DNA of 64,000 nucleotides from Pseudomonas serboccidentalis (GTDB taxonomy: Bacteria; Pseudomonadota; Gammaproteobacteria; Pseudomonadales; Pseudomonadaceae): contig NZ_CP101655.1 of the NCBI RefSeq assembly GCF_028830055.1, positions 2,188,051 through 2,252,050 of the forward strand. Direction: 5' to 3'. The first letter of the stretch is position 1, and every line of letters starts with the position of its first letter. Below the pieces are notes generated by a model that worked only from the letters and a program-made list of their open reading frames with translations, ran no database searches and was not told where the DNA came from. The position numbers and the translations under genes are program-made. Positions 42,088 to 50,354 of this stretch are shown here, in pieces.

Positions 42088-42173
42088 TGTAGGAGCTGGC
42101 GAAGCCTGCGATCTTTTGACTTTGTTTTTTAAGATCAAGATCAAAAGATCGCAGCCTGCGGCAGCTCCTACAG
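42088..42173. repeat. REPIN with mismatched arms
   Basis: The left arm small hairpin is GGC-GAA-GCC and the right (inverted) arm GCC-GCA-GGC. Each is self-complementary in its stem, although the two arms differ from each other. Confidence 0.88.
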
Positions 42174-42181
42174 ACTCAGCC

Positions 42182-43177
42182 TTACTTCGCGACCTTGCCC
42201 AATACACGCAGGCGACTCACGCCACCGTCCGGGAACACGTTCAGGCGGATGTGGGTGATCGGGCCCAGTGCCTTGATCTGCTCGACGAAGGTGTGTTCGG
42301 CGTGCATTTCCAGCTTCTGGCTCGGCAGCAGTTCGCGCCAGAACAGCGATTGGGTTTCGATCTGGCTGTCGGTACCGCCCTTGACGAACGCGCCCTGGAT
42401 CGAGCAGGTGTCCGGGTAGTTGCCCTTGAAGTGCAGGGTGTCGACGATGATTTTTTCGATCTCGCCCGGGTGACCCAGCGCGACGATCACCCAGTCATTG
42501 CCCGGGGTACGACGACGTGCAGTTTCCCAGCCGTCGCCCATGTTGATGCCACGGCCCGGGTTGAGGATGTTGCTCATGCGGCCGAAGTGTTCGTCGGAGC
42601 AGGCGAGGGCGCGGCCACCGTTCAGGGCTGCAGCCAGATCGACTTGCTCGTTGTCGCCAACCGCGGACCAGTCGCGGAACGGAATGCCGTACACGCGCAG
42701 ACGGGCCACGCCGCCGTCCGGGTAGATGTTGAAGCGCAAGTGGCTGAACGCTTTGTCGTTGCTGATTTCGTGGTAGTGGTGGCTGTTGCCCTGCAGCTCG
42801 ACGGCCGACAGCACTTCAGTCCACTGGGTGTTTTCGTCCGGCTCGCCCGAGGCCAGGAAGCACGCTTCCAGCGAGGCCGATGGCGGGAAGTTGCCGGTGA
42901 AGAATGAAGTGTCGATGTCCACGCCTTTGATCGAACCCGGTACGCCCAGGCGGATCACGGCGCTGTCGTAGCCTTCAAAGCGCTTGCGACGCGATTCCCA
43001 GCCGTCCATCCACTTGCCGTTGTCGTCGAACACACCCTCCTTCCACACGGCCGGGGTCGGCTGAAACAGACGATTGGCGTCTGCGAACCAGTCATCGGTG
43101 ACCGAGATGATTTTGGTGCCCAGACGGGCATCGGCCAGGTTGACGAACTTCTCGAAAGGTACAACGTAAGCTTTCAT
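42182..43177 (-). CDS. alc: Allantoicase
   Basis: A 331-residue enzyme made of two similar allantoicase domains: [20 protein letters not shown] / [20 protein letters not shown] in the first half and [20 protein letters not shown] / [20 protein letters not shown] in the second. Each ends with an [20 protein letters not shown] block ([32 protein letters not shown]). It converts allantoate to ureidoglycolate and urea. It lies between uraD and allA in pathway order. Confidence 0.96.
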   Translation of the reverse strand: MKAYVVPFEKFVNLADARLGTKIISVTDDWFADANRLFQPTPAVWKEGVFDDNGKWMDGWESRRKRFEGYDSAVIRLGVPGSIKGVDIDTSFFTGNFPPSASLEACFLASGEPDENTQWTEVLSAVELQGNSHHYHEISNDKAFSHLRFNIYPDGGVARLRVYGIPFRDWSAVGDNEQVDLAAALNGGRALACSDEHFGRMSNILNPGRGINMGDGWETARRRTPGNDWVIVALGHPGEIEKIIVDTLHFKGNYPDTCSIQGAFVKGGTDSQIETQSLFWRELLPSQKLEMHAEHTFVEQIKALGPITHIRLNVFPDGGVSRLRVLGKVAK

Positions 43178-43264
43178 TCTTCTTGTCTGCCTTTAAATAA
43201 GTGGCTGGGGATGCTTGCGAGGCCCTGGGCATTCTCCGCGTCTGACATGCTCGGGCCAGGCTTG

Positions 43265-43780
43265 CTAAAGAGTCAGTAAACGGAACAGGGCGATCTTGTT
43301 GATCTGCGCCAGCGCGCATTTGAATTCGGTGTCGACCGAGTTGTGAATGCGCGTTTCGAACGCCGCGAGGATCTGATGCCGGTTGCTGCCTTTTACCGCC
43401 ATGATGAAGGGAAACTTGAACTTGGCCTTGTAGGCGTCGTTCAGCTCGGTGAAGCGCTGGAACTCTTCGGCCGTGCATTGGTGAATACCGGCGCCAGCCT
43501 GTTCATGAGTGCTGGCTTCGGTCAGTTGACCCTGGACGGCCGCTTTGCCGGCCAGGTCCGGGTGAGCGTTGATCAACGCAAGCTGGCTTGCGTGATCGGC
43601 GCTCAACAGGATGTCGCTCATGCGCTGGTGCAGGGTTTCGATCTCGTCGATCGAAGCATCTGCGCCCAGGTCGTAGGCCTTCTCGGCCACCCATGGCGAA
43701 TGTTCGTAGATGTCGGCGAAGGCTTTGACGAAGGCGTCGCGGCTCAGGGTCGACGGTTGCAGGGTTTGAAAGCGGCTCAT
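43265..43780 (-). CDS. uraD: OHCU decarboxylase UraD
   Basis: A 171-residue helical enzyme. Family marks: FVKAFADIYEHSPWVAEKA, LINAHPDLAGKAA (active-site His in HPDL), LNDAYKAKFKFPFIMAVKG and a C-terminal ALAQINKIALFRL. It decarboxylates 2-oxo-4-hydroxy-4-carboxy-5-ureidoimidazoline to S-allantoin. Its ATG overlaps the puuE stop (ATGA), so the two are co-translated. Confidence 0.95.
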   Translation of the reverse strand: MSRFQTLQPSTLSRDAFVKAFADIYEHSPWVAEKAYDLGADASIDEIETLHQRMSDILLSADHASQLALINAHPDLAGKAAVQGQLTEASTHEQAGAGIHQCTAEEFQRFTELNDAYKAKFKFPFIMAVKGSNRHQILAAFETRIHNSVDTEFKCALAQINKIALFRLLTL

Positions 43781-44703
43781 TGGGCGGCCCCTTGATACGG
43801 GTGGGTTTCGTGCCAGTGGCGCGCGATGTCGACACGGCGGCTGAACCACACCTGTTCATGACTTTTGGCGTATTCGATGAAGCGCTTGAGCGAAGCCAGG
43901 CGCGCCGGACGGCCGATCAGTCGGCAGTGCAGGCCGATCGAAAGCATCTTCGGCGCTTCGGCACCTTCGGCGTAGAGCACGTCGAACGCGTCTTTGAGGT
44001 ATTCGAAGAAATCGTCGCCCTTGTTGAAACCCTGCACCTGGGTGAAGCGCATGTCGTTGGTGTCGAGGGTGTACGGAATCACCAGGTGCGGCTTGCCGGT
44101 CGGGTTGTTCGGTTCCCAATAGGGCAGGTCGTCGTCGTAGGTGTCGCAGTCGTAGAGAAAACCGCCTTCTTCCATCACCAGACGACGGGTGTTCGGGCCG
44201 GTGCGGCCGGTGTACCAGCCCAGTGGGCGTTCGCCGGTGAGTTCGGTGAGGATGCGGATCGCTTCGAGCATGTGCTCGCGCTCCTGCGCCTCATCCATGT
44301 ACTGGTAGTCGATCCAGCGGTAGCCGTGGCTGCAGATCTCGTGACCGGCCTCGACCATCGCGCGGATCACGTCCGGGTGGCGCTGGGCGGCCATGGCCAC
44401 GGCGAAGATGGTCAGCGGAATGTCGAATTCCTTGAACAGTTTCAGGATCCGCCAGACGCCGGCACGGCTGCCATACTCGTAAAGCGATTCCATGCTCATG
44501 TTGCGCGCGCCTTGCAGCGGCTGGGCGGCAACCATCTCGGAGAGGAAGGCTTCGGATTCTTTGTCGCCGTGCAGAATGTTGCGCTCGCCGCCTTCTTCGT
44601 AGTTGAGCACGAACGACAGGGCGATGCGGGCATTGCCCGGCCAGTGTGGGTGAGGAGGGTTACTGCCGTAACCGATCAGGTCGCGTGGGTAGTCAGCGCT
44701 CAC
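43777..44703 (-). CDS. puuE: Allantoinase PuuE (polysaccharide-deacetylase-like)
   Basis: A 308-residue protein. It begins YPRDLIGYGSNPPHPHWPGN and belongs to the cofactor-light PuuE allantoinases that share the NodB-like fold: LSFVLNYEEGGE, SMESLYEYGSRAGVWRILKL, EICSHGYRWIDYQ, and RTGPNTRRLV. It hydrolyses allantoin to allantoate. It is the first gene of the minus-strand operon and has an operator-like TTGTATACAA about 85 bp upstream. Confidence 0.95.
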   Translation of the reverse strand: MSADYPRDLIGYGSNPPHPHWPGNARIALSFVLNYEEGGERNILHGDKESEAFLSEMVAAQPLQGARNMSMESLYEYGSRAGVWRILKLFKEFDIPLTIFAVAMAAQRHPDVIRAMVEAGHEICSHGYRWIDYQYMDEAQEREHMLEAIRILTELTGERPLGWYTGRTGPNTRRLVMEEGGFLYDCDTYDDDLPYWEPNNPTGKPHLVIPYTLDTNDMRFTQVQGFNKGDDFFEYLKDAFDVLYAEGAEAPKMLSIGLHCRLIGRPARLASLKRFIEYAKSHEQVWFSRRVDIARHWHETHPYQGAAQ

Positions 44704-44787
44704 TGCAGTCTTCCTTCTTATTCGTTGACAGAGGGTGTGGCGGCCTGGCGGTGAGTAAGCAGGCTGGCGTCACAGCGATGGGCTGAT

Positions 44788-44797
44788 TGTATACAAC
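44788..44797. promoter_or_regulatory. TTGTATACAA operator candidate (puuE side)
   Basis: A perfect 10-bp palindrome of the type bound by FadR-subfamily GntR regulators (TTGT-N2-ACAA). It lies about 85 bp from the puuE ATG. The same motif recurs near hiuH and the purine permease. Confidence 0.55.
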
Positions 44798-44992
44798 TTT
44801 GATCTCACTTTGTAAGCCTGAATTTTCGCATTTTTCACCGACTGTCCTCTTTTGCTGTTAATGGCGTGAGCCTGCAAGAAACCTGCCTGATCAGTCAGCT
44901 AATGGATCGCAGGTTCAATAGATAGGCGCTGACTGCGCAGATCAGCGGTAAACGCCCGAATGGCGGGGGTGACGCGAAAAATGTCGTTTTTA

Positions 44993-45002
44993 TTGTGTAC
45001 AA
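44993..45002. promoter_or_regulatory. TTGTGTACAA operator candidate (hiuH side)
   Basis: It differs from the puuE-side motif by one base and matches the copy before the purine permease (47882-47891) exactly. Confidence 0.55.
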
Positions 45003-45133
45003 TTTTTATGGAAAGTGTCTTAATTAATCGCTCGCCGCAGCTTTTCGTGCTCCGAATCGGTGCGGTCTCCTTTTTACCTGACTTCGGGAGGCGCGAAGTC
45101 TGACTGCTCTTTGCGGCCAGGCGCGCAGAATCA

Positions 45134-45487
45134 ATGGGACGTTTGACAACACACGTTTTGGACGCTGCACACGGTTGCCCGGGCAGCTCGATCAAGGTCG
45201 AGCTGTACCGCGTTGAAGGATCGCACCTGGAATTGGTCGCCAGTGCGGTTACCAACAGCGATGGCCGGGTCGATGCGCCGCTGCTGCAAGGCGATGACTA
45301 CCGCACCGGGGTCTATCAGGTGCAGTTCCACGCCGGAGATTACTACCGCGCCCGTGGCGTGCAGTTGCCGGAGCCGGCGTTTCTGGACGTGGTAGTGCTG
45401 CGTTTCGGCATCTCTGCCGAACAGGATCACTACCACGTGCCACTGCTGATCTCGCCTTACAGCTATTCCACCTACCGGGGCAGTTGA
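45134..45487 (+). CDS. hiuH: 5-hydroxyisourate hydrolase (transthyretin-like)
   Basis: A 117-residue protein. The N-terminal GRLTTHVLDAAHGCPG and the C-terminal tetrapeptide YRGS are the signature of HIU hydrolases and separate them from transthyretin. The active-site His in THVLD, the Arg in the middle (YRTGVYQVQF region), the HYHVPLL His and the final YRGS are all present. It converts 5-hydroxyisourate to OHCU after PuuD. It is transcribed divergently from puuE. Confidence 0.97.
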   Translation: MGRLTTHVLDAAHGCPGSSIKVELYRVEGSHLELVASAVTNSDGRVDAPLLQGDDYRTGVYQVQFHAGDYYRARGVQLPEPAFLDVVVLRFGISAEQDHYHVPLLISPYSYSTYRGS

Positions 45488-45545
45488 CCCCCAAGCAGCT
45501 GCCCCCACCGGGAAGCGACTGCGCATATAGCTTCTTTGGTCTTTC

Positions 45546-45571
45546 GCCCGCTCACACTGCGGGCTTTTTTT
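45546..45571 (+). terminator. Rho-independent terminator of hiuH
   Basis: GCCCGC (45546-45551) pairs with GCGGGC (45559-45564) and is followed by seven T residues. Confidence 0.88.
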
Positions 45572-45585
45572 CGTCTGCCTTAAAG

Positions 45586-45680
45586 TCAAAAGATCGTCCG
45601 AACGCGGCCCGAGCCTTCGGCAGCTCCTACAGGGGACTGTATTTCAAACTGTAGGAGCTGCCGAAGGCTGCGATCTTTTG
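45586..45680. repeat. REPIN with GCC-GAA-GGC arms (left arm damaged)
   Basis: The right arm, TGTAGGAGCTGCCGAAGGCT, is intact. The inverted left arm has a substitution block near 45596-45612 but keeps CCTTCGGCAGCTCCTACA. It lies between convergent hiuH and the LysE-type gene. Confidence 0.8.
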
Positions 45681-45684
45681 CTCT

Positions 45685-46311
45685 TTAGCGGCTCAACAGA
45701 GAAGCAGCCCCCGCACCACTGAACAACCCGGCACTCACCCGGTTGAACCAGCTCTGCCCCTTGCCGCTACGCAGATAGCGTGCCGCGCCATGCGCACCCA
45801 GTCCGTAAGCCAGTTTGCAGCCCAGGTCGAGCACCACCCAGGTGACGATCATGATCAGCAACTGCGGCAGGAACGGCTGTTGCGCGCTGAGGAACTGCGG
45901 CAGAAATGCGGCGAAGAACAGGATGTCTTTCGGATTGCTGGCGCCCAATACAAAAGCCCGCCCGAACAGTGTGCGAAAGCGCGGTACCGGCGCAGCTTGC
46001 GGCACTTCAGCGCCTACCGACGGCTGACGCGATTGCTGCCAGCTCTGCCAGGCGAGATAGAACAGGTACAGCGCACCGACGATTTTCAGCGCGCTGAACA
46101 GCTGTTCCGACGCCAGCAGCAGGGCGCCAAGCCCCAGCGCCGAGGCACTGAGCAGGCAGATCGAGGCGATCACGCCGCCGAGAAACGCCGGGTACGAACG
46201 GCGCAAGCCGTAGTTCAGGCTGTTGCTGATCATCAGCAATGACAGCGGCCCCGGGATCAGGATCACCACCAACGCAGCGCCGCTGAACAGCAGCCAGGTT
46301 TCCAGACTCAT
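45685..46311 (-). CDS. LysE/RhtB-family exporter
   Basis: A 208-residue inner-membrane protein with about six helices. The start MSLETWLLFSGAALVVILIP has an excellent ribosome site (AAAGGAG). Family marks are PGPLSLLMISNSLNYG near residue 20, LGGVIASICLLSA, and the loop ALKIVGALYLFYLAWQSW, plus GASNPKDILFFAAFLPQFL. It exports amino acids or related small metabolites. The cargo is unknown. Confidence 0.9.
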   Translation of the reverse strand: MSLETWLLFSGAALVVILIPGPLSLLMISNSLNYGLRRSYPAFLGGVIASICLLSASALGLGALLLASEQLFSALKIVGALYLFYLAWQSWQQSRQPSVGAEVPQAAPVPRFRTLFGRAFVLGASNPKDILFFAAFLPQFLSAQQPFLPQLLIMIVTWVVLDLGCKLAYGLGAHGAARYLRSGKGQSWFNRVSAGLFSGAGAASLLSR

Positions 46312-46351
46312 CACTTTGCTCCTTTTTTTGTTGTACTCAAGAATGTGCAAA

Positions 46352-46375
46352 AGCCCCACCCGCGAGGGTGAGGCT
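46352..46375 (-). terminator. Terminator of the purine permease gene
   Basis: Read leftwards, AGCCTCACCC TCGC GGGTGGGGCT forms a 10-bp stem with one mismatch, then TTTTGC. Confidence 0.7.
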
Positions 46376-46401
46376 GTGTCGAAGCTTGAACCGCGTGACG
46401 C

Positions 46402-47751
46402 TTACAAGAAGATGAACTTGGCGATGAAGATCGCGCAGAGCACCCACAGGCTGACGGAAATTTCCTTGTACTTGCCGGTACCGGCCTTCAACGCCACGTA
46501 GGTGATGAAGCCCAGCGCGATGCCGTCGGCGACCGAAAAGGTCAGCGGCATCATGATCGCGGTGACGATCGCCGGAATGGCATCGGTGGCTTCGTCCCAC
46601 TCGATGTGGGCCATGCCACCCATCATCAGCATTGCGACGTAGATCAGTGCACCGGCGGTGGCGTAGGCGGGAATCATGCCGGCCAGTGGTGCGAAAAACA
46701 TCGCGGCTATAAATAGCACACCTACGGTGACTGCGGTAAGACCAGTCCGACCACCAGCGGCCACACCGGCGGCACTTTCCACGTAGCTTGTCACCGGAGG
46801 AACACCGACCACGGCGCCGAACACGCTGGACGCGCTGTCGGCTTTCATGGCGCGGGAGAGGTTTTCGATACGCCCGTCAGCGTTGACCAGATTGGCGCGC
46901 TGGGCAACGCCCATCAGGGTGCCAGCGGTGTCGAACATGTGCACAAAGAGGAAAGCCAGGACCACGCTGATCATGCTGACGTTGAACACGCCGGCCACGT
47001 TCATCGCCATGAAGGTCGGCGCCAGGCTTGGCGGGGTCGACATGATCCCTTCGTAATGCACGATGCCCAGGCCCCAACCGGCCAGGGTCACGGTGATGAT
47101 GCTGATGAGGATTGCGCCGAAGACTTTGTGGTAGCTGAGGATTGCGATCATCAGGAAGCAGATCGCCGCCAGCAATGGGCCCGGTTCACGCAGGGAGCCG
47201 AGCTTGATCAGGGTGGCCGGGCTGTCGACGACGATGCCGGCGGTTTTCAGGCCGATCAGACCGAGGAACAGGCCGACACCGGCGCCCATCGCAAAGCGCA
47301 GGCTGACTGGAATACTGTTGAGCAGCCACTCGCGAATACGCGAGAAGGTCAGGATCATGAACAGTACACCGGAGACGAACACCGCACCGAGCGCGGTTTC
47401 CCAGTTGTAGCCCATGGTGCCGACCACGGTGTAGGTGAAGAACGCATTGAGGCCCATGCCCGGTGCCAGACCCACTGGCCAGTTGGCGTACAGGCCCATC
47501 AGCAGGCAGCCGAGTGCGGCGGCGATGCAGGTGGCGACGAAGGCTGCACCGTGATCGATCCCGGCATCGGCCATGATGTTCGGGTTGACGAAGATGATGT
47601 AAGCCATGGTGATGAAGGTTGTCAGACCGGCAATCAGCTCGGTCTTCACCGTGGTGCCATGCAAGCTGAGTTTGAAGATGCGCTCCAGCACACCGGTGCG
47701 TAAGGGCGGTGAGAGTTCCAGCGTCGATGCTTCGGATTTGCGGCTTTCCAC
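46402..47751 (-). CDS. NCS2-like adenine/guanine/hypoxanthine permease (AzgA/GhxP type)
   Basis: A 449-residue inner-membrane protein with about 12-13 helices. AzgA-type landmarks: ELIAGLTTFITMAYIIFVNP, GMGLNAFFTYTVVGTMGY, and VLAFLFVHMFDTAGTLMGVA, with later GVPPVTSYVESAAGVAAGGR. Substrate is purine base plus proton. A TTGTGTACAA motif lies about 130 bp upstream, shared with the urate genes, so it probably belongs to the same regulon. Confidence 0.92.
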   Translation of the reverse strand: MESRKSEASTLELSPPLRTGVLERIFKLSLHGTTVKTELIAGLTTFITMAYIIFVNPNIMADAGIDHGAAFVATCIAAALGCLLMGLYANWPVGLAPGMGLNAFFTYTVVGTMGYNWETALGAVFVSGVLFMILTFSRIREWLLNSIPVSLRFAMGAGVGLFLGLIGLKTAGIVVDSPATLIKLGSLREPGPLLAAICFLMIAILSYHKVFGAILISIITVTLAGWGLGIVHYEGIMSTPPSLAPTFMAMNVAGVFNVSMISVVLAFLFVHMFDTAGTLMGVAQRANLVNADGRIENLSRAMKADSASSVFGAVVGVPPVTSYVESAAGVAAGGRTGLTAVTVGVLFIAAMFFAPLAGMIPAYATAGALIYVAMLMMGGMAHIEWDEATDAIPAIVTAIMMPLTFSVADGIALGFITYVALKAGTGKYKEISVSLWVLCAIFIAKFIFL

Positions 47752-47881
47752 AGCGAGTACTCCTCAAGAGTTTTATTGTTATTTCCAGGGCTGGACCCAT
47801 GAGGGGTGGCAGCAGCCCTTTGAGGCATACGCGAATTTGTTGACCATGCGGTCAGGAACTCGCACGCAGTGGATTATGCTT

Positions 47882-47891
47882 TTGTGTACAA
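47882..47891. promoter_or_regulatory. TTGTGTACAA operator candidate (purine permease)
   Basis: Identical to the motif at 44993-45002. It stands in an AT-rich stretch upstream of the permease gene, flanked as TTTGTGTACAAA (12-bp near-palindrome). Confidence 0.5.
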
Positions 47892-47963
47892 ATAAAGCAA
47901 ATATTGTTTTTGATTTTGTTTGAGAAAGTTCCGACTTTAGGGGTATATCGTTTGTTCGGACGC

Positions 47964-48029
47964 CTTCGCGAACGAGCCCGCACATTTGAAATGCGTTCCC
48001 CTGTGGGAGTGGGCTTGCTCGCGAAGAGG
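47964..48029. repeat. REPIN (CTTCGCGAACGAGCCCGC family)
   Basis: CTTCGCGAACGAGCCCGCAC at the left faces TGTGGGAGTGGGCTTGCTCG...CGAAG at the right. It lies between the MarR and permease genes. Confidence 0.75.
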
Positions 48030-48038
48030 CCGGCCCAT

Positions 48039-48485
48039 TCAATCGAGGTGTGACTGGCTATTCCCCAACGCTGAATTCACCGCCAACCACCCATTCACCG
48101 CCGCCGCCCCAGCCTCGGCAAACACCCGCTCGAGCAACTTCACCTGCTCACGGCGCAACGCCTGCTCGAACTTCGCACCCTCGGCGGTCAGCTCAAGCAG
48201 GCGCTTACGCTTGTCCGCCTCTGACGCCACGCTTTCCACCAGATGCATTTCCTGCAACTGGCGCAACGGCATGTTCAGTGCCTGTTTGCTTACGCCGAGC
48301 AATCCCAGCAATTGCTTCACACTGAGATTCGGATAACGCGCGATGAAAAACACAATCCGCTGATGCACCCGGGACAGACCGCGCCGCTCGAGCATTTCAT
48401 CGGCCTTGGCGGTGAACGCCTGATAGCCGAAGAAAAACGCTTCCATCGCCTGTTGCTGGCTAACCGGGTTTTTAAGGTCAAGCAT
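48039..48485 (-). CDS. MarR-type winged-helix regulator
   Basis: About 148 residues from ATG 48485 (a TTG start six codons upstream is possible). The MarR fold is visible: GLSRVHQRIVFFIARYPNLS, LLGLLGVSKQALNMPLRQLQ (recognition helix) and the wing LVESVASEADKRKRLLELT. It is divergent from an aminotransferase gene, with an inverted repeat AGTCAA/TTGACT between the two starts that it probably binds. The signal it senses is unknown. Confidence 0.85.
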   Translation of the reverse strand: MLDLKNPVSQQQAMEAFFFGYQAFTAKADEMLERRGLSRVHQRIVFFIARYPNLSVKQLLGLLGVSKQALNMPLRQLQEMHLVESVASEADKRKRLLELTAEGAKFEQALRREQVKLLERVFAEAGAAAVNGWLAVNSALGNSQSHLD

Positions 48486-48517
48486 GTTGACGTACTCGCT
48501 CAAGCTGTCGTAGTTTC

Positions 48518-48534
48518 AGTCAACCAGTTTGACT
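48518..48534. promoter_or_regulatory. Inverted repeat between MarR and aminotransferase genes
   Basis: AGTCAA (48518-48523) and TTGACT (48529-48534) are perfect inverted half-sites with a 5-bp spacer, 33 bp from each start codon. This is a typical MarR-type operator layout. Confidence 0.5.
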
Positions 48535-48567
48535 CATTTTTCCCAAGCCTCGCTACCGGTGACTCCC

Positions 48568-49734
48568 ATGGCTTTTTCCGAACGTGTCTCGCGCCTTAAA
48601 AGTTCTCTGATCCGTGAAATCCTCGCCGCAGCCCAGCGCCCGGAGGTGATGTCGTTTGCCGGTGGCTTGCCGGCCGAAGCCATGCTGCCGAAAGTCGAAT
48701 GGGCCGACATGCCGCTGTCTCTCGGCCAGTACGGCATGAGCGAAGGCGAACCGGCGCTGCGTGAAGCGTTGGCGGCGCAGGCGAGGGCGCTGGGGCTGGC
48801 CTGTGAAGCGAGTCAGGTGCTGGTGGTCAGCGGCTCCCAGCAAACCCTCGATCTGGCGGCCAAGTTGTACATCGACAAGGGCACTGAAATTCTCCTGGAA
48901 GCACCGACCTATCTCGCCGCATTGCAGATCTTCCAGCTGTTCGGCGCCGATTGCCTGACCGTGCCGCAAGAGGCCGACGGCCCGAACCTGGCCCAACTGC
49001 GCACTCGTCTTGAGCAGCATCGCCCAGCGTTCATCTACCTGATCCCGACGTTTCAGAATCCGTCCGCCGTGCGCTACAGCGAAGCCAAGCGCGCTGCCGT
49101 CGCCGCGCTGCTGGATGAATTCGGCGTGACGCTGATCGAAGACGAACCGTACCGCGAACTGACCTTCGATGGCGGCAGCGCCAAACCGATTGCCGGGCGC
49201 CTGAAAAAAGCCAGCTGGATCTACACCGGCACCGTATCGAAAACCCTGTTGCCAGGGTTGCGCGTCGGCTACCTGATCGCCAGCCCGGACCTGTTTCCGC
49301 ACCTGCTCAAACTCAAGCAATCGGCGGATCTGCACACTAACCGCATCGGCCAGTGGCAGGCGCTGCAATGGATCGGCAGTGAAAAATATCAGCAGCACTT
49401 GAGTGAGTTGCGCGGCTTCTACCGGCAGCGCCGCGATGCGTTCCAGTCAGCGCTGGAAACGCATTTTTCCGATCTGGCAGACTGGAACATGCCACAGGGC
49501 GGGCTGTTTTTCTGGCTGACGCTCAAGCAACCGCTGGATACGCGCACCTTGCTCAACGAGGCGCTGGCCAACGACGTGGCGTTCATGCCGGGCGAACCGT
49601 TCTTTCCCGAACCGGATAAAAACCTCGGGCACCTGCGTTTGAATTTCAGCCACATCGATCCGGCGCGACTGGATGAAGGGCTGAAGCGATTGGCGGCGGT
49701 GGTGCGTCAGGCTCAGGCGGCGCAGGCGGCCTGA
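48568..49734 (+). CDS. PLP-dependent aminotransferase, class I/II (LysN/2-aminoadipate type)
   Basis: A 388-residue cytoplasmic enzyme. It starts MAFSERVSRLKSSLIREIL. Motifs: ISFAGGLP-like MSFAGGLPAEAMLP, YGMSEGEPALREAL, SGSQQTLDLAAKLYI, IPTFQNPSAVRYS, EDEPYRELTFD, the PLP lysine in GTVSKTLLPGLRVGY, and LNFSHIDP. The GGLP and SGSQQ patterns fit the 2-aminoadipate/aromatic aminotransferase-like branch (LysN, YdcR-C). Substrate unproven. It is regulated by the divergent MarR protein by inference. A terminator follows. Confidence 0.9.
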   Translation: MAFSERVSRLKSSLIREILAAAQRPEVMSFAGGLPAEAMLPKVEWADMPLSLGQYGMSEGEPALREALAAQARALGLACEASQVLVVSGSQQTLDLAAKLYIDKGTEILLEAPTYLAALQIFQLFGADCLTVPQEADGPNLAQLRTRLEQHRPAFIYLIPTFQNPSAVRYSEAKRAAVAALLDEFGVTLIEDEPYRELTFDGGSAKPIAGRLKKASWIYTGTVSKTLLPGLRVGYLIASPDLFPHLLKLKQSADLHTNRIGQWQALQWIGSEKYQQHLSELRGFYRQRRDAFQSALETHFSDLADWNMPQGGLFFWLTLKQPLDTRTLLNEALANDVAFMPGEPFFPEPDKNLGHLRLNFSHIDPARLDEGLKRLAAVVRQAQAAQAA

Positions 49735-49742
49735 AAACAAAT

Positions 49743-49769
49743 AAACCGGCTGAGGGCCGGTTTATTTTT
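49743..49769 (+). terminator. Rho-independent terminator of the aminotransferase gene
   Basis: AAACCGGC (49743-49750) pairs with GCCGGTTT (49756-49763), then ATTTTTG. Confidence 0.88.
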
Positions 49770-49799
49770 GCCTGGACTTTATGGCGACTGGTCGGGCCT

Positions 49800-49856
49800 G
49801 TTCGCGAGCAGGGGGAACGCATTCCAATTGTAGGCGTGAGCCTGCTCGCGATAGGG
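49800..49856. repeat. REP pair (GTAGGAGTGAGCCTGCTCGCGA family, left arm degraded)
   Basis: TTGTAGGCGTGAGCCTGCTC...GCGATAG is intact on the right. The left side TGTTCGCGAGCAGGGGGAAC is a partial inverted arm. Confidence 0.7.
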
Positions 49857-49879
49857 CCATCAGCCCCGGCACAAATCCA

Positions 49880-50272
49880 TCAGACTGCAGCGAAACGCTT
49901 GTCCAGATAATCAATGATCACCTTGGATTCATACATCCAGGTCGTCTGTCCATTCTCTTCAATACGCAGGCACGGCACCTTGATCTTGCCGCCCTGGTCC
50001 AGCAGCGTCTGGCGATCCTGTTCGTTGTTTTTCGCGTCCTTCAGCACCACCGGCACGTTCAGGCGGCGCAGGGTGCGGCGGGTCTTCACGCAGAACGGGC
50101 AGGCGTGGAACTGATACAGAGTCAGGCCTTTGGCGGCCGCGTTGACCTGGGCCTGGGTTTCGGCCGGGCGCTGTTTCTTGCCCGGGCGAGTGATGAAGTC
50201 GATGAAGATGATCAGTTGGCCAAGGCCGACACGAAGCGCTTTTACGAACACGTTGAAAGCCTCACGGTGCAA
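49880..50272 (-). CDS. Glutaredoxin with N-terminal membrane-associated segment
   Basis: About 130 residues. The thioredoxin-fold domain starts GLTLYQFHACPFCVKTRRTL with the redox motif CPFC (about 59-62), then KVPCLRIEENG and the glutathione-binding ESKVIIDYLDKRF. Residues 5-27 (FNVFVKALRVGLGQLIIFID) are a hydrophobic helix, so it may be membrane-attached. The start is a TTG codon at 50272, chosen because similar proteins begin with this hydrophobic helix; a shorter start is possible. It reduces disulfides or glutathione adducts. Confidence 0.8.
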   Translation of the reverse strand: MHREAFNVFVKALRVGLGQLIIFIDFITRPGKKQRPAETQAQVNAAAKGLTLYQFHACPFCVKTRRTLRRLNVPVVLKDAKNNEQDRQTLLDQGGKIKVPCLRIEENGQTTWMYESKVIIDYLDKRFAAV

Positions 50273-50321
50273 ATGGAGAAAGGCGCGCAGCTTACCCGAT
50301 TTTTCACGGACGAAAAAAAAA

Positions 50322-50344
50322 CGGCGATCAACGCCGGTTTTTTT
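50322..50344 (-). terminator. Bidirectional terminator of folE
   Basis: CGGCG (50322-50326) and CGCCG (50332-50336) pair. T tracts flank it in both directions: nine on the minus strand and seven on the plus strand. Confidence 0.8.
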
Positions 50345-50354
50345 CTGCAGCCGA

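Larger units (their letters stand above)
44704..45133. other. 430-bp divergent control region of puuE and hiuH
   Basis: No gene is visible. It holds two near-identical palindromes: TTGTATACAA at 44788-44797 (nearer puuE) and TTGTGTACAA at 44993-45002 (nearer hiuH), each followed by AT-rich sequence suited to promoters. Confidence 0.6.
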
